Counted from the stretch's first letter, positions 10,349 to 19,259 are shown. The stretch is 64,000 nucleotides of DNA from Oceaniglobus indicus (GCF_002751875.1 NZ_NMZM01000002.1:372001-436000), one strand, 5' to 3'. Numbers and translations: made by a program. Notes: a model not told the origin generated them from the letters alone.

Positions 10349-11511
10349 CCCTTCAACCCCGACGATCTGTGCAGCATCCAGTCGACCACGAAATTCACCG
10401 CCACCGTCAGCAGGGCAATGGCCCCCGCCGCCATCAGCGGCAAGGCCGCCGTCAACGGAGAGAACGCGGCAAAGTTGATGAACTGCGACAGGTCGCGCAC
10501 CATGGTGCCCCAATCGGCCAGCGGCGGCTGGATCCCGACGCCAAGGAAAGACAATGATGCGATGGTCAGGAACACGAAACAGAACCGCAGACCGAATTCC
10601 GCCAGCAGGGGCGCCGTGGCATTGGGCAGGATTTCGCGGAAGATCAGGTATCCCATGCCCTCGCCGCGCAGTTTTGCCGCCTCGATATAATCCATCACGA
10701 CAATGCTGGAGCCGACCGCCCGCGCCAGGCGATAGACGCGGGTGGAATCGATCACGGCGATGATGACGACCATGTAAACGGTCAAAAGCCACTTTTCAGA
10801 CCCCGCCCAGGCCGACGCGATGGTCATCAGCAACAGCGCAAAGATCAGCGACGGGATTGCCATCAGGACGTCGACCATCCGGCTCAGCAGATTGTCCAGC
10901 CAACCACCGACCGTCGCCGCCAGAAAGCCCAGCGTGCCGCCCAGAAGGAACGCCAGAACCGTGGTGGCAAAGGCGATGCCCACCGTATTCTGCGCGCCAT
11001 AGATCAGGCGGCTCAGCAGATCACGACCGATCTGGTCGGTGCCCAGCGGAAATGCCGGATCGCCGCCCAGCGCCGGGTCGCCCCCGGGCAGGACGTTGAC
11101 GTTGGCGAACACCTCGGCCTGTCCGTGGGGCGCAAGAACACCGGCGAAGATGGCAACGATGGCGTAGATCAGGATCGTCAGGATGCCGAAGCTGGCGGTC
11201 AACGGCATGGCGCGAAACTGACGCCGCACGCTGTCCGGTCCGACATGGCGACCGATGAACCGGAAGATCCACGCGGCAATGGCGAATCCGATGATTCCCT
11301 GCACCGCCCAGCGAAAGAACACCGCCGCCTCGACGAAGAAAAATGCGTAGATCCCCCAGACCACAACGACCGCGCCCAGCGCATAGCCAAAGGCGGTCGA
11401 CAGATCCATGTCGCGGAAAGCTGGCCGACCTGTGGCGCGGCCCGCCGCGCGAAACACCCATCCGGCCGCGATCAGCGCAACCACCCCGACGATGATGTAG
11501 ACGACGATCAT
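10345..11511 (-). CDS. Peptide-type ABC transporter permease (DppC-like) with N-terminal membrane extension
   Basis: A 388-aa inner-membrane permease. Residues from about 97 onward match a normal DppC-type subunit: first helix at 106-126, periplasmic loop with HPLGTDQ-like FPLGTDQIGRDLL, then five more helices and the EAA loop EAAKLRGEGMGYLIFREILPN that docks on the ATPase. The first 95 residues are extra and hold about three hydrophobic helices (2-19, 40-60, 68-86). DppC proteins usually have 280-310 aa, so this is a real extension rather than a wrong start: the ATG at 11511 overlaps the upstream stop by 4 nt. Confidence 0.93.
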   Translation of the reverse strand: MIVVYIIVGVVALIAAGWVFRAAGRATGRPAFRDMDLSTAFGYALGAVVVVWGIYAFFFVEAAVFFRWAVQGIIGFAIAAWIFRFIGRHVGPDSVRRQFRAMPLTASFGILTILIYAIVAIFAGVLAPHGQAEVFANVNVLPGGDPALGGDPAFPLGTDQIGRDLLSRLIYGAQNTVGIAFATTVLAFLLGGTLGFLAATVGGWLDNLLSRMVDVLMAIPSLIFALLLMTIASAWAGSEKWLLTVYMVVIIAVIDSTRVYRLARAVGSSIVVMDYIEAAKLRGEGMGYLIFREILPNATAPLLAEFGLRFCFVFLTIASLSFLGVGIQPPLADWGTMVRDLSQFINFAAFSPLTAALPLMAAGAIALLTVAVNFVVDWMLHRSSGLKG

Positions 11512-12506
11512 TTCGGGTGCCTCAGCCGGGGATTGGACAGGATCGACAGAATGTCGGCCAGCAGGTTCAACAGGATATAGGCCGACGCGAAAATCAGACA
11601 GCACGCCTGAACCACGGGAATGTCGCGAATCTTGACCGAATCCACGAACAACTGCCCGATGCCGGGATAGACGAACACCACCTCGACCACGACGACGCCG
11701 GTGATCAGATAGGCCAGGTTCAGCGCGACCACGTTGATGATCGGCGCCAGGGCGTTGGGCAGCGCATGGCGCACGATCACCCGCATGGGCGACAGCCCCT
11801 TCAGGCGCGCCATTTCGATATAGGGCGACGCCAGCAGGTTGATGATCGCCGCCCGCGTCATGCGCATCATGTGCGCCGTCACCACAAGCGTCAGCGTCAG
11901 CGCGGGCAGCATCGTCTTCTCCAACCGCTCGCCAAAGCCCATGCCGTCATAGATGTTGGACAGCGACGGCAGCCATGGGTTCAGCACCGCCAGAAACAGG
12001 ATCAGAATATACGCCAGAAAGAACTCGGGCGACGAGATCGACGTGAGCGTCGCCATGTTGGCAACCTTGTCGAACACCGAATTGCGGTAGAGCGCGGCCA
12101 GAACTCCGATGATCAGCGACACGGGAACCGCGATCGCCGCCGTCACGCCAGCCAGGAACATGGTATTGCGAAACCGCGGGACAAGGGTGTCGGCGACCGA
12201 TGCCATGCCGGCCCCGGCATCCGATCCCACGAAGCTGGCGAAATTCGCCTGGGCGAAACTGGTGCCCAGATCGCCGCGCACCGCATCGGCCAGCCATTCC
12301 AGATAGCGGCTGACAGGTGGCTGATCCAGTCCCAGGTCATGCCGGATCGCCGCCACCGCCTGTGGCGTCGCGCCCTGGCCCAGGATCGCCTCGGCAAAAT
12401 CGCCGGGCAGCATGTTCACAGCGGTGAAAATGACGATGGAAACAATGAAAAGCGTCAGCAAGCCAAGGCCAAGCCGTTGCAAGACGATGCGCGTCACGCT
12501 TCCCAA
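11508..12506 (-). CDS. Peptide-type ABC transporter permease (DppB-like)
   Basis: A 332-aa inner-membrane permease, first gene of the import operon. It shows the DppB pattern: an N-terminal helix right after RIVLQRLGLGLL, the MLPGDFAEAILG periplasmic segment, a large loop, then five helices and the EAA motif EMARLKGLSPMRVIVRHALPN. The start is uncertain: TTG at 12506 has GGGGA 7 nt upstream, while GTG at 12497 would give the more usual MTRIVLQR beginning. No promoter can be named with confidence; an AT-rich stretch lies at about 12525-12550. Confidence 0.92.
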   Translation of the reverse strand: MGSVTRIVLQRLGLGLLTLFIVSIVIFTAVNMLPGDFAEAILGQGATPQAVAAIRHDLGLDQPPVSRYLEWLADAVRGDLGTSFAQANFASFVGSDAGAGMASVADTLVPRFRNTMFLAGVTAAIAVPVSLIIGVLAALYRNSVFDKVANMATLTSISSPEFFLAYILILFLAVLNPWLPSLSNIYDGMGFGERLEKTMLPALTLTLVVTAHMMRMTRAAIINLLASPYIEMARLKGLSPMRVIVRHALPNALAPIINVVALNLAYLITGVVVVEVVFVYPGIGQLFVDSVKIRDIPVVQACCLIFASAYILLNLLADILSILSNPRLRHPK

Positions 12507-12603
12507 GTATCCATCCCCGATTTATTATTGACTGACAAGTTAATGAAAACAGCCGCCCTGTAAACCCGTCATGCCGAGGGCCGTGGGAAAAACCCGGGTG
12601 ACG

Positions 12604-13575
12604 TCAGGACAGCCGCAGGTCGTCCATACATCGCACCAGGGCACGGCTGATCCCCGGTTCGGAAAGCGCATGACCGGCCTTCGGCACCATGACCAGCCGC
12701 GATTTCGGCCAGGCCTCGTGCAGCCTGTGGGCCGATACGGGTGGACAGATCATGTCGTATCGTCCCTGCACGATGGTGCCGGGCACATCGCCCAGCCGCC
12801 CGATATCGCGCAGGATCTGGCCGTCCTCGTCCAGGAAACCGGCATTGCTGAAATAATGGTTCTCCAGCCGGGCGAATGCGCGGGCGTATTCGGCCGGCCC
12901 CTCGCCGCCCGGTCCTTCGTTCTCGATGCTGGCCAGCGCGTTTTCCCAGCTTGCCCATGCCCTAGCATGTCGAATCTCGGTCGGGATATCGCCGGAAAAC
13001 AAACGCCTGTGATAGGCGGCGATCAGGTCGTCATGCTCGGCAACCGGAATCGGCCCGGTGAAGCGCGACCATATCTCGGGCCAGAACCTGCCGGCGCCGC
13101 CGCCATAGAACCAGTCCAGCTCGGCGCGGGTCATCAGGAACACGCCCCGCAGAACCAGATGGCGCACCGCTTCGGGATGGGTTTCGGCATAGATCAACCC
13201 CAGGGTGGCACCCCAGCTTCCGCCGAACACGATCCACCGATCGACCGCCATGGCGGCGCGGATCCGTTCAATGTCGGCCACCAGGTGCCAGGTCGTGTTT
13301 GCTTCGACCGACGCATGGGGCCGCGAGCGTCCGCAACCGCGCTGATCGAACAGGATGATCCGATAGACGGAGGGGTCGAAATAGCGCCGCATCGATGGCG
13401 AACATCCCCCACCCGGCCCGCCATGCAGCACGATCACCGGGATCCCGTCGGGCTTGCCGCACTGCTCGACATAGATGCGATGGCCGTCGCCAACCTCCAT
13501 CATCCGCTGATCGAAAGGATCCAGCGGCGGATAAAGATAGTGGGCTGCGCTTTTTTGACCTGAAGTTCTGTCCAT
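12604..13575 (-). CDS. pip: Prolyl aminopeptidase (proline iminopeptidase)
   Basis: Cytosolic serine peptidase of the alpha/beta-hydrolase fold that removes N-terminal Pro from peptides. In 323 aa one sees the oxyanion motif HGGPGGG (51-57), the nucleophile elbow GGSWGAT with Ser120, the acid in GRYDMICPP and the His in [10 protein letters not shown]. The chosen ATG has AGGACGG upstream and gives the family length; the longer frame upstream would run into the divergent ubiG promoter. It lies upstream of and in line with the peptide importer, 97 bp away, so a shared role in peptide use is plausible but inferred. Confidence 0.95.
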   Translation of the reverse strand: MDRTSGQKSAAHYLYPPLDPFDQRMMEVGDGHRIYVEQCGKPDGIPVIVLHGGPGGGCSPSMRRYFDPSVYRIILFDQRGCGRSRPHASVEANTTWHLVADIERIRAAMAVDRWIVFGGSWGATLGLIYAETHPEAVRHLVLRGVFLMTRAELDWFYGGGAGRFWPEIWSRFTGPIPVAEHDDLIAAYHRRLFSGDIPTEIRHARAWASWENALASIENEGPGGEGPAEYARAFARLENHYFSNAGFLDEDGQILRDIGRLGDVPGTIVQGRYDMICPPVSAHRLHEAWPKSRLVMVPKAGHALSEPGISRALVRCMDDLRLS

Positions 13576-13651
13576 TTCCGTCCTATATATCCCCGAAGTC
13601 GATGCTGCCACGCTCATCGCGTCAAAAGTTCGCCAGAAAAGGGATCTCGTC

Positions 13652-14404
13652 ATGTCCGACACCACATCAGGTTCGACCGTCGATACCGCCGAAGTCGACA
13701 AGTTCGAAGCCATGGCGACCGAATGGTGGGATCCGCAGGGCAAGTTCAAACCGCTTCACATGCTGAATCCCTGCCGTCTCGACTATATCGCATCACAGAT
13801 CGCAGCCGAATTCGACCGCGACACGACCCAGCCGAAACCGTTCCGCGGCCTGCGCCTTCTGGACATCGGCTGTGGCGGCGGGCTGTTGTCGGAACCCATG
13901 GCGCGGCTGGGGGCCGACGTCGTGGGCGCAGACGCGGCACCCGGCAACATCCCGGTCGCACAGGTCCACGCGGCCCGCTCGGGCCTGACCATCGATTACC
14001 GCCACACCACCGCCGAAGCCTTGGCCGACGCAAACGAACGCTTCGACGTGGTGTTGAACATGGAGGTGATCGAACACGTCGCCGATCCGCTGGCCTTCCT
14101 GACCGCCTGCAAATCCATGCTCAAACCCGGCGGCCTGATGATCTGCTCGACCCTGAACCGCAATCCCAAGAGCTTTCTGCAAGCCATCGTCGGCGCCGAA
14201 GTGGTGATGGGCTGGCTGCCCAAGGGAACCCACGACTGGAAGAAATTCATCACCCCCGATGAACTCTTTGTCCTTCTCGGCCGGGCCGGCCTCACGCCGG
14301 TCGACAAGACCGGTTTCGTCTTCAATCCGCTGACCTGGGAATGGTCGCTCTCCGACAGGGATCTCTCGTGCAACTACGTCACGACCAGCATCAACGAGGG
14401 GTGA
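13652..14404 (+). CDS. ubiG: Ubiquinone biosynthesis O-methyltransferase
   Basis: Performs both O-methylation steps of ubiquinone synthesis using S-adenosylmethionine. The 250-aa product has the UbiG start region ([20 protein letters not shown]), SAM motif [15 protein letters not shown] at about residues 69-82, [13 protein letters not shown] (motif II region) and the typical [11 protein letters not shown] segment. The RBS GGGAT sits 7 nt before the ATG. It diverges from pip and converges on grxC. Confidence 0.97.
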   Translation: MSDTTSGSTVDTAEVDKFEAMATEWWDPQGKFKPLHMLNPCRLDYIASQIAAEFDRDTTQPKPFRGLRLLDIGCGGGLLSEPMARLGADVVGADAAPGNIPVAQVHAARSGLTIDYRHTTAEALADANERFDVVLNMEVIEHVADPLAFLTACKSMLKPGGLMICSTLNRNPKSFLQAIVGAEVVMGWLPKGTHDWKKFITPDELFVLLGRAGLTPVDKTGFVFNPLTWEWSLSDRDLSCNYVTTSINEG

Positions 14405-14418
14405 TCGCCCTTCTCATC

Positions 14419-14447
14419 GATCCAAATACTCCCGCGCGGAGCGCTCC
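14419..14447 (-). repeat. Intergenic repeat, copy 1 (GGGAGTATTTGGATC type)
   Basis: On the minus strand this reads a GC-rich imperfect palindrome (GCGCTCCGCGCGGGAG) followed by TATTTGGATC. It lies 7 bp past the grxC stop in the gap between convergent ubiG and grxC. It matches the copies at 17505 and 19260. Confidence 0.7.
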
Positions 14448-14453
14448 CGACCT

Positions 14454-14711
14454 TTAGGCGGCAAGCATCGGGTCCAGCTTGCCGGCACGCTCCAGCGCAT
14501 AAAGCTCGTCACAACCGCCGACATGGGTGCCGTCGATGAAGATCTGCGGCACGGTCCGCCGCCCGTTCGCCCGCTGCATCATCGCCTTTTTCTGGTCCGG
14601 ATCGCGCGAAACGTCGATTTCGGCGTAACTCGCCCCCTTTTCGGTCAACAGGCGCTTGGCGGCGTGGCAGAAACCGCAAAGCGGCGAGGTATAGATTTCG
14701 ATGCTGGCCAT
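14454..14711 (-). CDS. grxC: Glutaredoxin 3
   Basis: An 85-aa dithiol glutaredoxin that uses glutathione to reduce protein and mixed disulfides in the cytosol. The active site is CGFC at residues 12-15 in place of the commoner CPYC. The GSH-binding RTVPQIFIDG (cis-Pro) and GGCDELYALE segments are present. The ATG at 14711 has GGAGAG upstream and gives the exact family length. It is 29 bp downstream of comF in the same direction, so the two probably share a transcript. Confidence 0.95.
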   Translation of the reverse strand: MASIEIYTSPLCGFCHAAKRLLTEKGASYAEIDVSRDPDQKKAMMQRANGRRTVPQIFIDGTHVGGCDELYALERAGKLDPMLAA

Positions 14712-14740
14712 GAAACTCTCCATTTCGGAACCCGTCACAT

Positions 14741-15469
14741 CTAGGTCTCCTTCATGACTCGCGCCAGTGCCAGAACCCGCACATCCTGTGCGCCGGCGGC
14801 CAGACAGGCGTCGGTCGCGGCGGCCAGGGTGGCGCCGGTGGTCATGACATCGTCAACCAGGACCACCGATCGCCGCCGCAGCAAGGCGCCGTAAACCGGA
14901 TGGGGCCGAATGGCGCCTGCAACATTCGCATAGCGTGCATCGATCGACTTGCCATCCTGAACCGGGGTGCGCCGGATCCGCGTCAGGGCACGCGGCGCAA
15001 CCTGCATGCCACCCGCCTTCGCCAATCCCAGCGCAAGCACCGCGGCCTGGTTGTATCGTCGCTTCAGAAGTCGCAGCCAATGCACCGGCACCGGCACGAT
15101 CAGGGGCGCCGCAGGCAGCATCGGCGTCGCCACGCCCAGCATCCAGCGTGCGGCCGGTGCCGCGATATCCAGCCGATCGCCATGCTTGAGCGCCAGAACC
15201 AGTTTGCGGCCACCATCGCGATACACCAGCGCCGCGCGCCCCTGCTGCCAGCGCCGCGGCGTTGTCAGGCAATCGTCGCAATGGGCGCTCCAGCTGTCGG
15301 CATCGCCCATCAGCGGGATGCCGCACAGATCACAGGTCAGCCCGGTGATGAACGGCGTATCGCGCCAGCACGCCCCGCAAAGCGCATTGCGCTGTTCGAC
15401 CAGCGTGTCGCACAAGACACATTGATGCGGATAGATCATGTTCAATGCGGATTGCATTCCGCCCATCAA
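14741..15469 (-). CDS. comF: ComF family phosphoribosyltransferase-like protein
   Basis: A 242-aa protein with the ComF double-zinc-ribbon N-terminus (Cys pairs CVLC, CGAC, CDLC and CDDC within about residues 17-67) and a C-terminal phosphoribosyltransferase fold ending in VVLVDDVMTTGATL, the PRPP-binding loop. Relatives take part in DNA uptake during natural competence and in recombination; the reaction is unknown. No other competence genes are nearby. The 5' end lies close to the divergent methyltransferase gene. Confidence 0.92.
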   Translation of the reverse strand: MMGGMQSALNMIYPHQCVLCDTLVEQRNALCGACWRDTPFITGLTCDLCGIPLMGDADSWSAHCDDCLTTPRRWQQGRAALVYRDGGRKLVLALKHGDRLDIAAPAARWMLGVATPMLPAAPLIVPVPVHWLRLLKRRYNQAAVLALGLAKAGGMQVAPRALTRIRRTPVQDGKSIDARYANVAGAIRPHPVYGALLRRRSVVLVDDVMTTGATLAAATDACLAAGAQDVRVLALARVMKET

Positions 15470-15486
15470 TCGTTACCTCCGATACC

Positions 15487-16317
15487 ATGTCCAGACCACC
15501 GCCCCTTACCGACCGATCCGCCCTTGCGCTGCACCGCACCCGCGCCGACATCGCCGGGGCCCGGTTCCTGCACGATGAAGCCATTGCCGAGGTTCAGGAA
15601 AGACTGACAGAGATTAACAGGACGTTTACCGATCCGGCGATCGTGACCGGTCATCCGGATATCTGGCGAAATGTCTGTCCCGGTGCCCGGATCGTTCCGG
15701 ACCATGAAACGTTGGAGCTGGACCCCGGCGCACACGACCTGGTGATTCATGCCATGGCGATGCATTGGGCGGACGACCCCATCGGTCAACTGGTGCAGGC
15801 GCGTCGGGCCTTGCGACCGGACGGTTTGTTTCTCGGCGTCTTTCCGGCCGGCCAGACCCTGCACGAACTGCGGGCCGCCCTTGCCCAGGCCGAATCACAA
15901 CTGACCGGCGGGCTTTCGCCACGCATCGCACCCACCGGTGAAATCCGCGATCTGGGCGGGCTTTTGCAACGGGCCGGCTTTGCCCTGCCCGTGGCGGATA
16001 CGATCGCGCTGCGGGCGACATACGACTCGGCGCTTGCCCTGATGCATGATCTGCGCACCATGGGAGAGACCAACGCCCTTGCCGCGCGGCGCCGCGTTTT
16101 CGCACCCCGCCAGTTGTTCGCCCTCGCCAACGCGATCTATGCCGACAGCTTTGCCACCGAAGATGGGCGGATCGCGGCGACCTTCGATCTGGTGTTTCTG
16201 ACCGGCTGGGCGCCGGCGGACAACCAACAGAAGCCGCTGCGCCCCGGTTCGGCAAAGGCACGGCTGGCTGACGCGCTGGGCGTGCCCGAAGGCCGCATGC
16301 CACCCAAACACGATTGA
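15487..16317 (+). CDS. SAM-dependent methyltransferase-like protein (BioC/NDUFAF5-type)
   Basis: A 276-aa protein that resembles the NDUFAF5/BioC class in its middle and C-terminal parts: HDLVIHAMAMHWADDPIGQL, LRPDGLFLGVFPAG and the GETNAL segment. The glycine-rich SAM motif I expected before these blocks is not recognisable (the region reads DPAIVTGHPDIW), so substrate binding may be altered. The ATG at 15487 is preferred because the longer frame would overlap comF; the RBS is weak. The gene is divergent from comF and followed by hemH. The function is not assigned. Confidence 0.8.
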   Translation: MSRPPPLTDRSALALHRTRADIAGARFLHDEAIAEVQERLTEINRTFTDPAIVTGHPDIWRNVCPGARIVPDHETLELDPGAHDLVIHAMAMHWADDPIGQLVQARRALRPDGLFLGVFPAGQTLHELRAALAQAESQLTGGLSPRIAPTGEIRDLGGLLQRAGFALPVADTIALRATYDSALALMHDLRTMGETNALAARRRVFAPRQLFALANAIYADSFATEDGRIAATFDLVFLTGWAPADNQQKPLRPGSAKARLADALGVPEGRMPPKHD

Positions 16318-16384
16318 CCATGCAGGTAATCCGCTTATGTCCACAGGACACCATCAAACCTACAGACACGATCGGGATCAAACC

Positions 16385-17476
16385 ATGCTGGATTCGAAAA
16401 CTCCGGACGGAACAGCCATGTTCACATCGGACAGGGCCGTCTGCCCGGCCCATGCCCCGGCGGACCATCCGCGGATTCCACCTCAGAAGGTGGGTGTGCT
16501 GCTGGCCAATCTCGGCACGCCGGACGGGTATGATTACTGGTCCATGCGTCGGTATCTGAACGAATTTCTGTCGGATCGTCGCGTGATCGATTATTCTCCC
16601 TGGCTGTGGCAGCCGCTTTTGCAGCTGGTGATCCTGACCAAGCGTCCCTTCACATCGGGTGCGAACTACAAGACGATCTGGAACCACGCGAAGGGCGAAA
16701 GCCCCCTGGCCACGATCACCAAGGACCAGACCGCAAAGATCGCCGAAACGATGAAAGCGCGGCACGGCGACGATGTGATGGTCGACTACTGCATGCGCTA
16801 CGGCAATCCGTCGACCGCGTCGAAAGTGCGCCGGATGATCCAGGAGGGATGTCAGAAGATCCTGTTCTTCCCGCTTTACCCGCAATACGCTGGGGCGACC
16901 TCGGCCACCGCAAACGACGAATTCTTCCGCTCGCTGCGGTCGGAGAAATGGCAGCCCGCGGTGCGGACGGTTCCAGCTTACTTCGACGATCCGGCCTATA
17001 TCGAGGCTTTGGCACAGTCGGTCGAACGGACCTGGGAGGCGATGGATGACAAGCCGGACCTGTTGGTCACCTCATATCACGGCGTGCCGCAACGCTATCT
17101 GACGGAGGGCGATCCGTACCACTGCCAGTGCCAGAAGACGACGCGCCTGCTGAAAGAGCGTCTGGGCTGGGCGGATGATCAGATCATCACGACGTTCCAG
17201 TCGCTGTTCGGCCCGGAAGAATGGCTGCGGCCCTATACCGTCGAGGAGGTTGCCAGACAGGCCAAGGCCGGAAAGAAGAAAATCGCCGTGATCGCACCGG
17301 CCTTTTCCGCCGACTGCATCGAAACGCTTGAGGAGATCAACGAGGAGATCCGCGAGAGTTTTGAGGAGGCTGGCGGCGAACAGTTCACCTATATTTCCTG
17401 CCTGAACGACGACGACGCCCATATCGCGGCGCTGACGAAGGTGATCGACGAGAACCTGAAGGGCTGGCTTGACTGA
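16385..17476 (+). CDS. hemH: Ferrochelatase
   Basis: Inserts Fe2+ into protoporphyrin IX, the last step of heme synthesis; a soluble or membrane-associated cytosolic enzyme. The 363-aa frame has VGVLLANLGTP, the catalytic His segment VTSYHGVPQRYL, the FQSLFGPEEWLRPYT block and the metal-side CIETLEEINEE. Three in-frame starts are possible (16337, 16385, 16418). ATG 16385 has GGGA 7 nt upstream; 16418 also has a fair RBS and would give 352 aa. Transcription probably ends at the hairpin 17582-17611. Confidence 0.95.
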   Translation: MLDSKTPDGTAMFTSDRAVCPAHAPADHPRIPPQKVGVLLANLGTPDGYDYWSMRRYLNEFLSDRRVIDYSPWLWQPLLQLVILTKRPFTSGANYKTIWNHAKGESPLATITKDQTAKIAETMKARHGDDVMVDYCMRYGNPSTASKVRRMIQEGCQKILFFPLYPQYAGATSATANDEFFRSLRSEKWQPAVRTVPAYFDDPAYIEALAQSVERTWEAMDDKPDLLVTSYHGVPQRYLTEGDPYHCQCQKTTRLLKERLGWADDQIITTFQSLFGPEEWLRPYTVEEVARQAKAGKKKIAVIAPAFSADCIETLEEINEEIRESFEEAGGEQFTYISCLNDDDAHIAALTKVIDENLKGWLD

Positions 17477-17504
17477 CGAGACGCCTGCGCGCGCGGCCGG
17501 GGGC

Positions 17505-17532
17505 GGATGCCTCCGGCGGGAGTATTTGGATC
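17505..17532 (+). repeat. Intergenic repeat, copy 2 (GGGAGTATTTGGATC type)
   Basis: GCCTCCGGCGGGAG then TATTTGGATC, placed 28 bp past the hemH stop on the hemH sense strand. The GC part is a different palindrome (CTCCGGCGGGAG) but the 15-nt tail is identical to copy 1. Confidence 0.7.
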
Positions 17533-17581
17533 GGTAAGAAATCAGGGCTTTTTTGCGGCGACATGGTCACGGCGCAAAGAT

Positions 17582-17611
17582 AAAGGCGGCAGGATTGCTC
17601 CAGCCGCCTTT
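17582..17611. terminator. Bidirectional intrinsic terminator
   Basis: A 9-bp perfect stem AAAGGCGGC / GCCGCCTTT around a 12-nt loop, with a T-rich right side (TTTGATTTTG). It is well placed to end both hemH and the convergent 60-aa gene. Confidence 0.75.
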
Positions 17612-17637
17612 GATTTTGACAACACGACGTGTTGTGA

Positions 17638-17820
17638 TCAGTCGGCTGCGATAGCGGCCACGACCAGCGCGAGCAGCACCAGCGGGATGATGATGCCACC
17701 GGACGAACCGCTGGTCTCTTCCACGATGACTGCCGGCTCCATGATGGGCTCGGCCAGGCCGCCTGCGAAAGCGCCGGTTGCTGCGACCGACAGAGCGGCT
17801 GCGAGTGCGAGTTTCTTCAT
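17638..17820 (-). CDS. Small secreted or membrane-anchored protein (60 aa)
   Basis: A strong RBS (GGAGGA, 5 nt before the ATG) and a clear signal peptide (MKKLALAAALSVAATGAFA) support this as a real gene. After cleavage a short acidic linker (EPIMEPAVIVEE) and a Ser/Gly turn lead into a C-terminal hydrophobic helix of about 16 residues (IIIPLVLLALVVAAI) ending AAD. The mature product would be a roughly 40-residue single-span peptide in the envelope. No catalytic residues are visible. I believe similar mini-proteins exist in related bacteria, but I cannot name a function. It lies between hemH and an L,D-transpeptidase gene. Confidence 0.8.
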   Translation of the reverse strand: MKKLALAAALSVAATGAFAGGLAEPIMEPAVIVEETSGSSGGIIIPLVLLALVVAAIAAD

Positions 17821-17968
17821 AATATCCTCCAGTATCGCCTGCCGCCGGGGGTTATTGAGGACGGCAACAGGCACCCAAGACTGTACCTCGTAAGTTTCTT
17901 TAAGCAGCAAAGAAGGCGCGATGCAAACGTGGTTTTGGGGTCTAAGGGGCCGATACCGTTCGATTTCG

Positions 17969-18565
17969 TCAAATAAGCAACACTTGTGTGCCCGGACCGG
18001 TCATCGCGTAGAGTTCGGCAATGTGCTGATTGTAAAGACCGATGCATCCGTTCGACGACCGGCGCCCGATCTTGCGCGTGTCGTGGGTGCCGTGGATGCG
18101 ATAATAGGTCCAGCTGAGGTAAAGAGCGTGGGTTCCCAAGGGATTGTCGGGCCCCGGCTCGACCACGTCGGGCCATTCGGGGTTGCGTTCCTTCATCGCG
18201 GGGGTCGGGCGCCACGTCGGGCCCTCGACCTTGCGAATCACTTCGGTCCGGCCGCGTTTGGTCAGATCTTCGGTCAGGGGCACCGATGTCGGATACAACC
18301 GGTACACCGATTCGTCGGCGTTCCAGAAATGCAGCGCACGGGTGTCCACGTCGACCAGAATCGCCCCGTTGTTCAGATTGTCGAAATAGGGCCGCCATTC
18401 CAGGGTGCGAAAGCTCGACGCGTTGCGCCGGAAGGTCGTGCCCGCGGTCGGGCGATATTCGGTATCGTTGGCCATCTGCGCCAACGCCGGAGCGGACAGG
18501 GCGCCGAGCGAGACAGCGGATGCGCCCGCCAGAAAACCGCGACGGTTCGTAATTTTCTTGGACAT
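17969..18565 (-). CDS. L,D-transpeptidase (YkuD domain), Tat-exported
   Basis: A 198-aa periplasmic enzyme of the class that forms meso-Dap cross-links or links proteins to peptidoglycan. The N-terminus is a Tat signal (NRRGFLAG, residues 7-14, then a hydrophobic stretch to ALA). The YkuD domain shows GTHALYLSWTYYRIHGTHD and the catalytic block SSNGCIGLYN with the nucleophilic Cys. The usual SHGCIR is here SNGCIG; the Asn form is frequent, the loss of Arg less so. The RBS region is weak but the ATG at 18565 sets a proper signal. It diverges from the CAP-domain lipoprotein gene. Confidence 0.93.
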   Translation of the reverse strand: MSKKITNRRGFLAGASAVSLGALSAPALAQMANDTEYRPTAGTTFRRNASSFRTLEWRPYFDNLNNGAILVDVDTRALHFWNADESVYRLYPTSVPLTEDLTKRGRTEVIRKVEGPTWRPTPAMKERNPEWPDVVEPGPDNPLGTHALYLSWTYYRIHGTHDTRKIGRRSSNGCIGLYNQHIAELYAMTGPGTQVLLI

Positions 18566-18737
18566 CGGAGAACCTCGATGGTTGCACATGCACAATAATC
18601 CAGACCAAATACGCCGATGGCGCCCGTTGCGCAAATCAAACCGACGCGATCCATCGCAAGGCGGTGCGAGTTTGGTTTGAATCATCCGGCCTTTGTCTTT
18701 ACGACTTGAAAATCCGAAGTCCTGTGGTGGTTATCCG

Positions 18738-19250
18738 ATGATCCGTCGTTTTGCTGTTCTTGTTCCGGCTCTTCTTGTTTTGACAGCCTGCGCCACGCCC
18801 GCTCCGCCGCAGCTGGGCGCAGACGGTCGCCCCCTGCCCCAGATCTACAGGATTTCCGAGGCTGATACCGCCGCGGTCCAGTTCAGAATGTTGGATGGGG
18901 TCAACGCCCTGCGCCAGGCCAGGGGTGTGGCGCCTCTCAGCTTCAGTGCCGAACTGAACGCCGCAGCAGCCACCCATTCGCGCGACATGGCGGTGCAGAA
19001 CCGGCCCTGGCATTTCGGCTCGGACGGATCGTCGCCGATCGATCGGGTGCGGCGCGTCGGCTATCGCGGCACCCTTCTGGGCGAGAACATTTCCGAAACC
19101 TTCGAAACCGAGCTTGAGACGCTTGCCGCCTGGTCCGCCGAAAAACGCACCCGCGATGTGCTGATCGACCCGCAGGCCCGGCAGATCGGCGTCGCCTGGT
19201 TCCAGGAACCGAACGGCAAACTCTGGTGGACCCTGATTACCGGCACCTGA
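18738..19250 (+). CDS. CAP-domain (SCP/PR1-like) lipoprotein
   Basis: A 170-aa secreted protein with a lipoprotein signal (lipobox LTAC, Cys18) followed by a CAP domain: LRQARGVAPLSFSAELNAAAATHSRDMA, NRPWHFGSDGSS, RRVGYRGTLLGENISE, and a C-terminal IGVAWFQ plus WTLI strand. The pairs of His and Glu found in this superfamily are present (THSRDM, HFGSDG, GENI). Bacterial CAP proteins are secreted and of unclear biochemistry. Its place between two peptidoglycan-active YkuD genes suggests an envelope role, which is inference. Confidence 0.9.
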   Translation: MIRRFAVLVPALLVLTACATPAPPQLGADGRPLPQIYRISEADTAAVQFRMLDGVNALRQARGVAPLSFSAELNAAAATHSRDMAVQNRPWHFGSDGSSPIDRVRRVGYRGTLLGENISETFETELETLAAWSAEKRTRDVLIDPQARQIGVAWFQEPNGKLWWTLITGT

Positions 19251-19259
19251 CGTCTCATT

